Shown here in pieces: positions 25,301 through 37,300 of a stretch of DNA of 64,000 nucleotides (positions within the stretch are counted from its first letter, which is position 1; each line of letters opens with the position of its first letter). Source of the DNA: Sipunculus nudus (Eukaryota; Annelida; Sipuncula; Golfingiida; Sipunculidae); assembly GCA_026874595.1 (NCBI GenBank), contig CM049317.1:21584882-21648881 (forward strand), in the 5' to 3' direction. The position numbers and the translations under genes are program-made. Below the pieces are notes generated by a model. The model saw nothing but the letters and a program-made list of their open reading frames with translations. It was not told the origin of the DNA and ran no database searches.

Positions 25301-28300
25301 CATAGCCACGGAAGGATCAAACCCGGGTGCCAGCAGAGTGAGCCGAGAATTTTACATATCAATTGTCCAGGCCCCTCATATCAATATAACAGATTGACTA
25401 ATTTTTCTTGTTAGCCGATCTAATTAACTGACATTTCAAGGAATTCCAATTTTTCCAAGTTTTCATTTTTTTTTTTTAGGATTCCAAGTATCCCTGACTC
25501 TCAGGCAGATAGTTCAAGTGAGTGGCCTTACTTCTGTGTGTGGCCTGTCCTTTGTTTCCCTACTAGGAGGGCTTGTGGCTGCTGGTTGCTGTGCTGTTTT
25601 CCTGCGTTCCCAGATGTTCTCTTTAGGGGGAGGTGCCGGGATGACTCGGCTTTCTTTACTCATCTCTTTCTCTTCGTCAAACACTTCTTCGTCTGACAAG
25701 TGACTGTCTCTCCGAACTCGTGCTGAACCAACACCAGGAGGTGGAGCCACTGCAAAAAGTGATGGCAAATGTGACCTTTACAATTACAAGCCTGACCTCT
25801 GAATGAACTTTATACATAATTAGAATTGCTTTGTATTGGTAGTGCAAAAACAGAAATATGTCCCCCCCCCCCCCCGCCCCCTGCACGGAGTCATTCCAAA
25901 ACAGGAGGAAAAATATGCACCATCTCAAAACAATAATTCTAGCCTTCACCAGATTTTGTAAAGATCAAGGTCTCCAGTTTCGAGCCTTTTCAAGATTTTG
26001 GCAGAAAGAGAACTAGTGTGTCAAATTTGACAAAAAATCTTCAGTACTTCCAAATTTATAGGGGTTATAATGATCATAGAATTGCGCAGATTTGACTTTG
26101 AAGATCAATGTCACCAGTACATGCTGCATAGTCAGTGAAAAACAATAAAGAAATATGGTCAACATTCTGTGTTGCTGATTTTGTTGTGGAATGAAATGAT
26201 GGCAGATTCCATAATATCTTAAAAGCAAACACTATACATCCTGTATATTAGACATACCTGGTGGGAGTAGGTCCCTTAAAAATAAACACTGACTTCATAC
26301 ATACCTGTTCTGACACCTTTGCCTGAGCTGGAGCTGAGCTTCCGTTCTCTGCGTGTTTCGTCAGACTGCTCACTCTCTCGTCGCTGCCGTCCTCCGCGGT
26401 CACCACCTGAACTTAACCTGCAGTTACAATAAAGGAACGCACATGATCATGTCAACTTGTTAAATCTATGCCTCTTATAAACATCAGTACTGTAAGAGTG
26501 ATACTATGCCAGATGTACGTCATGTGACTTTTGTTCTTATTAAATATGCACAGATCTTACAGAAACCATGGACATAATTTGTTTTTGAGGATGTCAGTTG
26601 TGTATTGACTTGTACATCTTTGGCATGTTTCATTTACTTTTTTATCTATATGGGTCAAAGTTTTATATGGGTTTGCAAACAACCTTGATTAATTCTTAAG
26701 TCGATTTCATAAATGTTATTTGGTCTAGCTTCTACCCCATTACTTCCTTTACACAAGATATATACCAAAATGTCACTTAATCTAGTTCACTCTAGATTCA
26801 ATTCAGCATACCTTGGAATCCAAATGTAAATTTGATCAGTAGGACAGATGAAGTAAAGCTGTTCTGGTACCAAAAATTCATATTTAAATTTTAGTCAGCC
26901 ATTTTATAACTGATTAGAAGAACTTTGCAATATTTTTTCTTAATGATATTTACCTTTATAAAAGCTGGAAATTGAGAACTAAAATTTTAAGCGTTAATCA
27001 AATTGTTCACAATAGTAAAGTAATTGATATAAAATTAATGGTCACTAATGGGAAGAACAGATTGCAGTTTTTATATTCTGTCCTGATTAATTAGTGGATG
27101 CATCATAGTGACATAGTTGTCTCCGTACTTTCCAAGTTGGAGTGGGAGTCCAAGTCCAGGCCACTCCAGTGTGATTGGTCCATTCATAACTATTTTTTTT
27201 TTTTGAATGATTTATTGACACAATACATAGTAAGTACATTATTGTGGTATTCTACCTAAGCACATATATAAATATAAACATGTATCAATAGATTGAGCGC
27301 AAGCTACTTAAAGCTTATGAAGCTCGCTCCTGAATTCTAAAGTGGTAATTTCTGATGCATGGCAAGGGGGGGGGGGGGGGTGTGATGTTAACATATTGAT
27401 GACTGGAGTATCATGGAAGATGTGGATAGCATAATGACTATGTTTTTAGTTGTGATTTGGAAAGTGTAAGGTGCCAGTTGAGAGGAGAGAGAGAGTTTTG
27501 GTGGGTGTGGGATGAGTTTGTCAAAATCGTCAAATTATTTTATGTTAGAATCTGTTTGAGTTTTCAATAAAGTTTGCTACCGATTCGAATATTTCCTTGT
27601 TCGATTTGTCATCTATTTTTGGGTTACCAAAAAGTAAAACTTTTAATGGGGTATCCCTAGGTAAGTATGTTTTCCTAGTGGAGTTATAGAGGTGGCATTG
27701 CAGTAGGTAGTGGTTGGGATCTTCTGATGGGTGGCCACATTGACATTTTTTGGTGTCGCTAATATGTCTTGTGTACATATGATAATTTAGATCACTACAT
27801 TTCATTCTCATGCGTGCATGGATTATTTGTGATTTTCTGGTTCCTGAGTTGTAGTATGTAGGTGTTTTAGTTCTTAGAGCTGATTTTTTCAATTGGTAGT
27901 TTAATGAGGCACTTGTTAAGCAAGCTTTCTTATCAAGATCCATTTGGTTCCATAATCTGATTGATTTTGGGAGTAAAGAGTTGAAATATAAATCAGTTCT
28001 TGCTTGTATTGGAGTAAGGTTGTGTATTACAAATCTGGTTTTCGTATATGTTACTATGTGGAGGTGGAAGAAGAATGCGTAGATACTGCGGACTTTCGTT
28101 GTTAATCATTTTATGTACAAGGAGGATTTGTTTGTTTTCTCTTCTCTTTTGGAGAGTTTCCCATCCTGATTCAAGATATAAGAGTTCATGTGATGTTCCT
28201 TTTACCCCTCCCGTTACAATTCTTGCAGCTATCAGTTGTATTTTTTCAAGTGTCTGGTCTTGTTCCTGGGTACAGTTGCTCCATAAGATGTTTCCATATT

Positions 28301-31300
28301 CTAAGAGGGGTCTGATATATGAGAAATATATATTGTAAGGTTGTTCTATCTAGGAGATGTTTTAACTTGCTTAGGATTAGAAGTTTGTTCATTGCTTTAG
28401 CTGCAATGTAGTTTATATGTTCTTGCCATTTGCAATTATGGCTAAGGATTATTCCTAAATGTTTATGCATTTTGAGTCTAGTTATTTTTGTTTTATTTAG
28501 GTATAAGTCAGGGAGGTTTACAGGTGCTGTTTTCTTGAAAAGAGTACCGATTCAGTTTTTCCTGCATTGAAAGTGACTAGCCATTTCCTTGACCACTGGT
28601 AAATCTTTTCAAGGTCAGCATTTAGTATCTGGGCTGCTCGGATGGGATTTTCTATGGCTAGGTATAACATTGTATCGTCCGCAAAGAGACGAATATTACT
28701 TGTGAGTTTTTCTCCTATGTCGTCGATAAAGACTAAGAAGAGCAGGGGTCCTAGGATTGATCCTTGTGGTACCCCTGCCTGTAGGAATTTCCATTCCGAG
28801 GGAGCATTTTCTATAATAACTCATTGTTGTCTATTTGTTAAATAGTTGTATAAGGGCAATTCCACTGTGACGGACGTTACATTCATAGAGACTTTTACAC
28901 TTTTAAGTCACTCTCACAGTTAAAGCTGTCATTCAAGGAGCCTAATCTTAAGTGTGATAATAGCTCAGACCTGAGGCTGTATGATACAGTAAAGATATGT
29001 GTCCAGATATATCTGTGTCTATCACACCAGCCAAATATCAGAATGTGACGGACGTTACATAAAAAAGACACAGAAAAAATTCATCTGAGTTTATTTCAAA
29101 ATTCTCTGAATCTCAACAGTGGCACAAAATGATCTTTACCCCAGTATTAAAGGGGAACTATGTCACTTAATAAACAAATAAAAATATACCTTAAAATAAT
29201 AGCCTGTTAGCAGGCAGCTCTAACACAGTTCAAAATTCTGTGTGACGGATGTTACGTGACAGACGTTACATTTTGTCCAAAGGATGCAAGTGAAACTTCT
29301 ATCAAAATTGTATTCTGAAAAAAAGGTTTAAGCACACTTGTTGATGACTGCAGATTATGCAAATTTGCAACATGTATTTTATTTATCATTTTGATAGGTT
29401 TGTGAGGAAATGCAAACTTGGCATCCCAAAACATTACTAGACATGGCGTAATCCCTAGTAATTCGCAGGTTCACAATTTAATACAGTAAAAAACACTTAA
29501 TATCTGATAAATTCCCAAATTTGAATGTCATGATGATTCAAACCTGCTTTCCAACAAGGAAAAAACATCTTAAACCTAGTTCATGTTTAAGCACACTTGT
29601 TGATGACTGCAGAATTTTCAGTCTGTGCAATAATTATATATATATATATATTTTCTATCATTTTGATAAGTTAGTGAAGAAGATGCAATCTTGGCGTCCT
29701 ATTACATTACTAGATACTGCAAAGTCCCTCGTAATTCTCAGGTTCACAATTTAATACAGTAAAAACACTTAATATCTAAGAAATTCCTAAATTTGGATGT
29801 CCTGATTATTCAAACCACCTCAGAAGCCTATTACACATAGACAACAAGTAACTAGATGACCATAGGTCGAGCGCCTGCTGGAAAAAGCTAAAGGTCAGAT
29901 TATTCTTTTATATTATTTAAAATGAACAGAAGACTAAAATTAGCAACTGTTTATGTGGATGCGACCATTTATAAACAAATTATGAAGAAAATAAGCAGTT
30001 GAGGTTTGTTTTTGGCCTTGACATTTGACCTTTGACCCAATTACCAAAAAAAAAAACCAGGTGGGTTTGTTGGTAATAGATATTTACCGACGGTATAAGT
30101 TTCTAGGCGATTGCATTAAACTGTGGCCTGTACCAGAGATAGAAATATTTTAATATTTCCAAGTTCAATAAGTTTTACCCAAAATTAAGTAAACATGATT
30201 ACGGCAGAATATGGCCAACTTGAAATCTCCACTGGATGATAATATTATTTTTAGTTTTGGAGATAAGACACAATAATGATATTGCAGTGTTGTCAGTGCA
30301 GCCTCCCCAGAGGTCGTATACCAAAAATGAAATATTGTTTTTGAGATATTACTGTAACACATAAAATATATAAGTTTGAAAATGACTACTGCAAATTTGA
30401 GGCATGTAAGGTGTCATTAAATGAGATCTCGCCAAAATCTTGTGCAGCGCTATTGGTGGTCATTTTGCTAAAGTTGAAAATAATCTTGTAACACTAGGTG
30501 AACTCTGCATGATACAAAAACCTGCACCTCTCTAGCTTTATAAATGACACAGTTACAAAAGCTTAGGTAAAAATGTTAAGAGTTTTACTTTAAATAGGTC
30601 ACCATGGTAACCGTAGAATGAGGTCAAGTGTACCCAGGAATAAGCCCATTGATGTAAGTTTCAGAATCTGCAATTAAAGTTGTAACATTATTTAAAGTGT
30701 TGAAGCTATAAGACAAAAGTCATGGTAACCTCAGACTGAGGCAGTTATGCATCAAGGTAAAAAAGGCCATTTGATGACGCATAAGATGAGCGATAGTTTA
30801 TGCGACCATGAGCATTCTTGTCAAAGATATGAAGATTAATGCCATTGTTAGGGGTCTTGATGACCCTGACTTTGACCTTTGACCTATCATGGCCAAAAAC
30901 AATAGGCACCGACGGTTATTGATTTTACACTTTTTCTGTAAGTTTCAAAGCGATTGCTTGAAAATTGTAGCCTATAGTGTAGACAGACAAACAGAACGGA
31001 CCAACAAACTTGCGGATATCTCTGATTCCAGCAATCAAAAACATCTTAAACCTAGTTCATGTGCAGCAGTTAAACAAAATCTGAGAACTGTGCACCCCAC
31101 AGGTTTCTCTCATTCACCATGGTTGGTGGCCTGAGTTTCTTTTTCATATTTTCTCTTAAATAGTAGATCTTGTCTTCCTGAGATGGCCATTTCCAGGTGT
31201 CTGATTTGCCTGCCCTGTGCATTACGCTGACTTCAAAATTGCCAGATATAATGTTCTTAACCTCGCCAGGGAACAGCTCATCATCATAATCTACAAGCCA

Positions 31301-34300
31301 CCAGTCCCCTACTTTGATGACATCATCACTTGGTTCTGATGGGGGCTCATCGGCTGAAAGAGGTATCTCTTGAAGCAGCTCACTCTCTACCTTGGTAAGA
31401 ATGGCTGGGTTACAAATACCATTCTGAATGGTAAGGCAGTGGAACTGAGCAATTCCTTTGTAGCTGGAGCACTAGCAAAGACATCATTCAGTCCCAAAGC
31501 TTTATTCCTGTTCTCTATGTCAGCAGGAGACATTTCATACACGCTTACTTGTGGCATATTCCTTGCTGTTGCAACAAATGAAGAAGCCTTGTTTACAGAT
31601 TCTTTTCTCTGTTTCACTGCAGTCCAAACATATCACTTGACAGATCCACCTATCCCATCCACAGGGCCTTTACCATGACCTGTGGCAAAAAAATTCCAAC
31701 GGATACTAACATGGAATTTCTCTTGCAGTATGTTCAGGGCTGCAGCAATATAGCGGTTTTTGAATTGAGACGCAGGTCCATCAGACCAAACAGATACAGC
31801 CTTGACTTGTTGAGGGAATTTTTCAAAGAGACTGTCAAGGTAGGCAACAACAGTATCTTTAGAATGTGTAAGGTCGTCTGAAGCAATAACAATTGAGTGA
31901 AGGTCCCCACTATGCCATAATGCTGCAGTGAACAGACTGACTTGATGCTGCTGCCAATGGGCAGATTGAATTTCATCCTGGAACTGACAGGTATAATTTT
32001 CTGAAAAGTCCACTTGCAGTAAAGCATTCTCCACACTGCTTTCAATTTCCTCACGCTCTTGTTTGTAGGCTGCAGCCTGTTTACGTTTTATATGACAATG
32101 TTCCATGAACTGAGGCATGATGGAAGCGATGTAATGCCGCAAATCATCAGTTGTTCCTTCCTCTACTACTTTTGAGAGCCGCCCATCTTCATCATTTCTC
32201 CAAATGTGCCAAGTAACCTCAGAAGAAGTGTTAATGTCATAAACAGGCTTCCATCTTTACACTTTTCACATTTGTTAAACCAACAAGCACTTGTGGCTGG
32301 GCTGCAGAGAAGCTTCTCTGGAAGATCAGAGTAACCTTGGGCAGTAACTGTGGAGAGCATTGATTGCCAAGATAAAGTTTTCGTGATACCTACATAAGCA
32401 AACATTGTGGGGCAGCTTGTTGCTCAGTTTGACATGGGTGGGATGGAGGGAAGCAAATTTGCTTTTTCCAATTTTTACTTGGGGATTTTCCTTACGAAAC
32501 ATACCATATACTTCCATTAAGGAGTATGTTAGGTGTCTAGCTTTGTACCATCTTTATTGCGTACAAGTACAGAGTCTTTCCTGCCAGGTGCTTGGCGGCT
32601 AATGTCATCCCGCTGATAAAATGATTTCACCAACTGAGTGGTTTTATCACCAAGGGCATTACCATGAACAATTTCAGGTCTTGGTAACTGGTCTGAATCT
32701 GCTTGCGAAGCACAAGCGTATGTTCCTAAAAGCCTCTGGCAAACAACCTTTTTCCGTCTTGGAGTACGTGGGAGCGATATTTCTAGCGCTCGCTTTGCTC
32801 GACTTAGTGCTTTGCCAAGAGACTGGGAACTAGAAAAAGCTAGCTGACCATTCCGCTTCTGTGCCAACCACTTTTCCTTACGAGAGGCTCTATGTCTTGC
32901 AACACGTTTCCTGGTTTCTGATCGTCTCTTCTCAATAATCTGCCTTTGTTGATATTCAGACAGCTGGCTTTCCTCCTCTTTCTGTTTTATTCTACTCTTG
33001 TCTCTTTCGCTCTGCATCTTTCCGTTTTGCTTCTCCATACAACCCCTTTTCTTTCAGCTTCTGTCTATGCTTAGCCTGTCGCTGAGCTGCTGTGAATGGC
33101 ATACTGTAAAGGAGCAAATGATAAAGTGACATCAGAAATAAAATGCTATAAAAGTAACAAGAATTAGTTAAACTAACACCCCCCCCCCCCCTCAAATTAT
33201 CATTCATAAACACAGCTGTCCCACCATTAAAATGAGGGAGTGTTTGGCCACATGCAGATCTAAGCTGGAATTTTCTATTTATATGAGTATAACTGCATAG
33301 ATTCACAGAAGTTGATAAAAAGGTTTCAGTTAATTTGTAAGGTCTGGTATATATATTTTCTATATATGAACTTTACCACAGGGCGGGAGATTGGGCTCCA
33401 TTTTTATTTTCACACAGGCTGCTCTGAACTACATACCAACCATACAGACCACTGAAAGCTACCATTTGTTGCATCATAAATAATTGAGCAATACATGAAC
33501 AGTAAATAATCTTTATTTTCACTATAGTTATGAGTTGTAAGCACCTCATGAAATGTGAATTAAACTGTAAATTATGCTATTTTCAAAACCTCTTTTGCTT
33601 CTACCTAAGCAATTGTGGCTCGATGATAGAGATGGCTAATGTCGAGCACTGACTTGGCCAAGTGCTTCTGTCAAATGCCTCATTTTCACACAAGTAACTG
33701 TAACCCATGGGTCATGACAATGAGCTGATTGCCTAATTGGTATTGGCTATAATGTGACACTAGATGCATTTATGTGTTTGATACTGGTTTTATAAGGATA
33801 CTGTACAGAAGCTTGTAATGAATCCAAAAAAGATCATGCCAGAAACTGATGAAATACTCAATGATCAATGTGTATATCAAGAATCATTGCAATCAGTGCA
33901 TTAGTTAATCAGATACTGGAGATTTTGTATCAATTTTTTAAATATACTGGGGGGGGGGGGGGTAATTACGAGCCCCTATAGCTTGGGAGGATATGGGTAA
34001 TAGAGATCTAATTTCAAATTAACAAGGGGGTTTCTCTCTGGATGCCAAGTTAAAAGATTCTACATCCAACTGTGACTATTTGTGCCCTGTTAAAAGTTGA
34101 CTGCTTCTTTTTCTCAAAAATAGAGCCTTCAGTGCATTACTTATTCAGATATAGAGCTTTTGTATGAAATTTTTAATTATTCTGCAGGGGGGGGGGGGGG
34201 GGGGCTTACAAGCCCCATAGCTTGGGTGATATGGGTAACAGTGACCTAATATCAGGTTTACAAGGAGTTTCCAGGTCCAGCAGTCATGATTTGTGCCTGC

Positions 34301-37300
34301 TAATGTCCGGACGGCCTGACGGAAGGACGACGGACAAAGACCCAGCGCTACAGCTCAGATGACTTTCAGTCAGCTGAGCCAGAAACCTTTATTGTGACTT
34401 ACCTGATAGCTTATAATCATTTATTATTCTATATAAATTCACTTAATAATTCAGCAGAAGTAACGGGATACTTACCTTACTGAGAATGCCGCTGTTTCAC
34501 TTGAAATCAAGAAATATAAAAAGTTGTCTTCTTGACCTTGGAAATGACAGGAAGTACTGGTGCATTGTGGGTAAATTTTGCCATGCTGCAGCTCCACCTA
34601 CATTTAATTTTAGGAACTATCCTTTGTTCTAGAAAACTGTAAGAGGATAGAACAGCTGATGATTTCTCCATTCTCTGGGTGCTTGACAGATGTTACAAGA
34701 CTCCAATTTTCCCGTGACGGACGTTACATGTGACGGACATTACAGTTTTTTATCGCTTGCTGTATCATACTTGTCATACTTTCCGGCAGACTCTTAATAT
34801 TATTTACCTTGTCTTGACAAGATCTAAGAGAATTGAAAAGGTTATGTCAGAATTCCATCAAATTTCTCCACAATAAAAATAGTTTGACATTAATGTGACG
34901 GACGTTACATGAAACATGAAGATAAAAAGTCACCCCTGACTTTCTGACCAGTGCCTTCCACAGTTGGGCTAAAGCTTCTTTCTGCCTAAAATTCATTCTC
35001 TAGTGATTACAAAGTGAATGGTATGAAGAGTAATACCCAATTAGTTTCTAGAAAATAAAGGATGTCATTATTACCTGTTTTTGAGTCAGTTTCACTGTAA
35101 AATTCAACCATTTTTCCGGGTTCAAAATTCTTGCAGACAGAGTATGTTTCAACCATAAATTTATTTAGTTTCATAAAGGTAGGGGTCTTCTGGTTAGATT
35201 AAAGCCCTTTGCTGGATGCAAAACACAAACTAATTTTTTGCTCATCATGTCCCTTTTTTCATGGAATTGCCCATAACCATCTGTGCAGTTTACCTGTTAT
35301 TCCTGCTGAGAGTAGCTTACTGAGAAGGCCATCTGTCCAGACTTTATCAAAAGCCTTACTTATATCTAGAAAGATTCCTATTCCTTCTTTTCCATTGTCT
35401 AAATCATAGGTGATAGTATTGTACAAGTCTGTTAATTGATACACTGCAGAGTCTCTAGGTAAAAATCCTGATTGGTATGCTGATATAATTCTGTTTTCTT
35501 TAAAGAAGTTAAGCATTCTGGCAAATATAATTTTCTCTATTATTTTACATATACAGCTTGTTAGTGATATGGGTCTGTAGTTTACTGGTTGTTTAGGATC
35601 ACCACTTTTAAAGATAGGTGTGACATTTGCCTTTTTCCATAGGGTGGGTAGTTTTCCTGTGTTAAAGGAAAGTTCAGCGATTTTTTTAATAGGGTATGAT
35701 AATTCTTTATAACATGTCTTTAGAATGAAGGGATGTATATCATCTGGTCCCTTAGATTTACTTGTATCTAGGGATTTCATAATTGATTCTATATCATTTA
35801 TTTCGAATTGTACTTCTCCTAATTTTTTATTTGTTTTTCTTGGTGTTAAGGGAACATAGTTGCTATTGTGGTTAAGTATTGTTTGTTGTATAAATTGGTT
35901 GTTTAACAGTTCTGCTTTTTCTTTGGGTAGTGTAACATACAATTCATTTCCTTTGTCCAGTGGTGGTAGTGTCTTATGTGTTGTTCCTTTCATAAGGCCT
36001 TCTATGGTTTTCCACCAGTATGTCTTGTTATGAAGATTTTCCTTCAGATCATTTGCTAGTTTTAAAGGATATTTACTTTTGGCTTTTCTGACCTCAGTAT
36101 TAAATTTGTTACGTGAATTTTTGTATAATTCCCAATCATTTGTATTTTTGGTTCTCATTGCTTTGGATCTGATTCTTAAGCACTTGCGTTTTATTAATTT
36201 TAGTTCATGAGTGAACCATTCTTTATTGGTAGTTATGTTTTTAACTGATTTTACTGGGATGCATTGTTCTGATATACAGAGGACTGTGGATGTAAATTTT
36301 TCGTAAACTATGTCGATATATTCTATTTTGTCTACAATATTATCCCAGTTAATTTTCTGGAGCATGTCTTTCATTTTAATATAGTTTCCTTCTTTATATT
36401 TCCAAACTCTAAAGGGATGGAGTGCATGGACAGGTTTATTCCAATATAGTTTCATGTATACTGCATTATGGTCGCTGTAGTGTTTGGGGAATGTACCACA
36501 TTGTGAAATTTGATCATTAAAATTGGTTATTATTACATCTTGTAGGGTTTTACTTTTTTCATTTATCCTTGTTGGTTCCTTGACATGTTGGGTTAGGCCA
36601 AGTTCTTGTAATATGACTTTCAGTTTTGGCTTAGGATTTTCAATGAGTAAATCACTGTTTAGGTCCCCTAGTATGATATGGTTCATTATCGGTATTGAGT
36701 TTAGATCAAAGAAGTAGTCCTTTAACATCTCCCAACTTTCAATGTTTTCATTTGGGGGTTTGTAGATAGTTGTACATATTATTTTTTTGGGTTGATTTAG
36801 GATTTCGATACTGACACTTTCAATTTTATCATTTTCAAGGTCATGTCTTCTTTTAAATGGCAGATTACTTTTTACATATACTGCAATGCCACCTCCATAT
36901 CTATTTCTGTCCCTTCGTATAGGTTCTTGGAAGTCTGGTATTAGTAAATCATCATTTGGTAAGTTGTGATCGAGATGTGTTTCTGTGAAACAGATTACGT
37001 CAAATGTTTCAATTTCTATTATGATATCATCTATTTTGTTGATTAGACTGTTTATGTTAATATGGTAGAAGTCCAATGTTGTGTTTTGAGGGCCTGGGTT
37101 TGTTTCTATATCACCTGATAATATTAGCTGTATTATGAGGAAATTATTGTGATAAATATGATACTGATAGTGGTGGTGTTGTTTAATAATTACAGGTGGT
37201 TTTTCAGTTGTTTTCGTACTAAATGAGTTGTTGGAAATTCTTGTGGGGTTGCTGGTGCAAGTTCCGTTTCTGCGTCTGGTTTGCGTTAGTAAATAGCTTA

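Larger units (their letters stand above)
28854..35272. mobile_element. DNA transposon A, 6.4 kb, ATAA target duplication
   Basis: Bounded by an 11-bp perfect terminal inverted repeat (GGGCAATTCCA at 28854-28864, its complement at 35262-35272) and by ATAA on both sides (28850-28853 and 35273-35276). It sits inside the RT domain of the non-LTR element, whose reading frame is restored if the element and one ATAA are removed. It carries a degenerate transposase-like gene on the minus strand (31069-33102) and clusters of a 17-bp motif near both ends. Nested repeats are at 29850-31036 and 33690-34382. The superfamily is unassigned; the 4-bp duplication and Asp-rich triad suggest comparison with Sola elements. 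Confidence 0.93.

Noticed and set aside
28048-28338. Plus-strand frame of 96 codons
   Set aside because: Antisense shadow of the RT C-terminal region.
31370-31678. Plus-strand frame of 102 codons
   Set aside because: It is antisense to the transposase pseudogene, has no motif, and is kept open by the constraint on the other strand.
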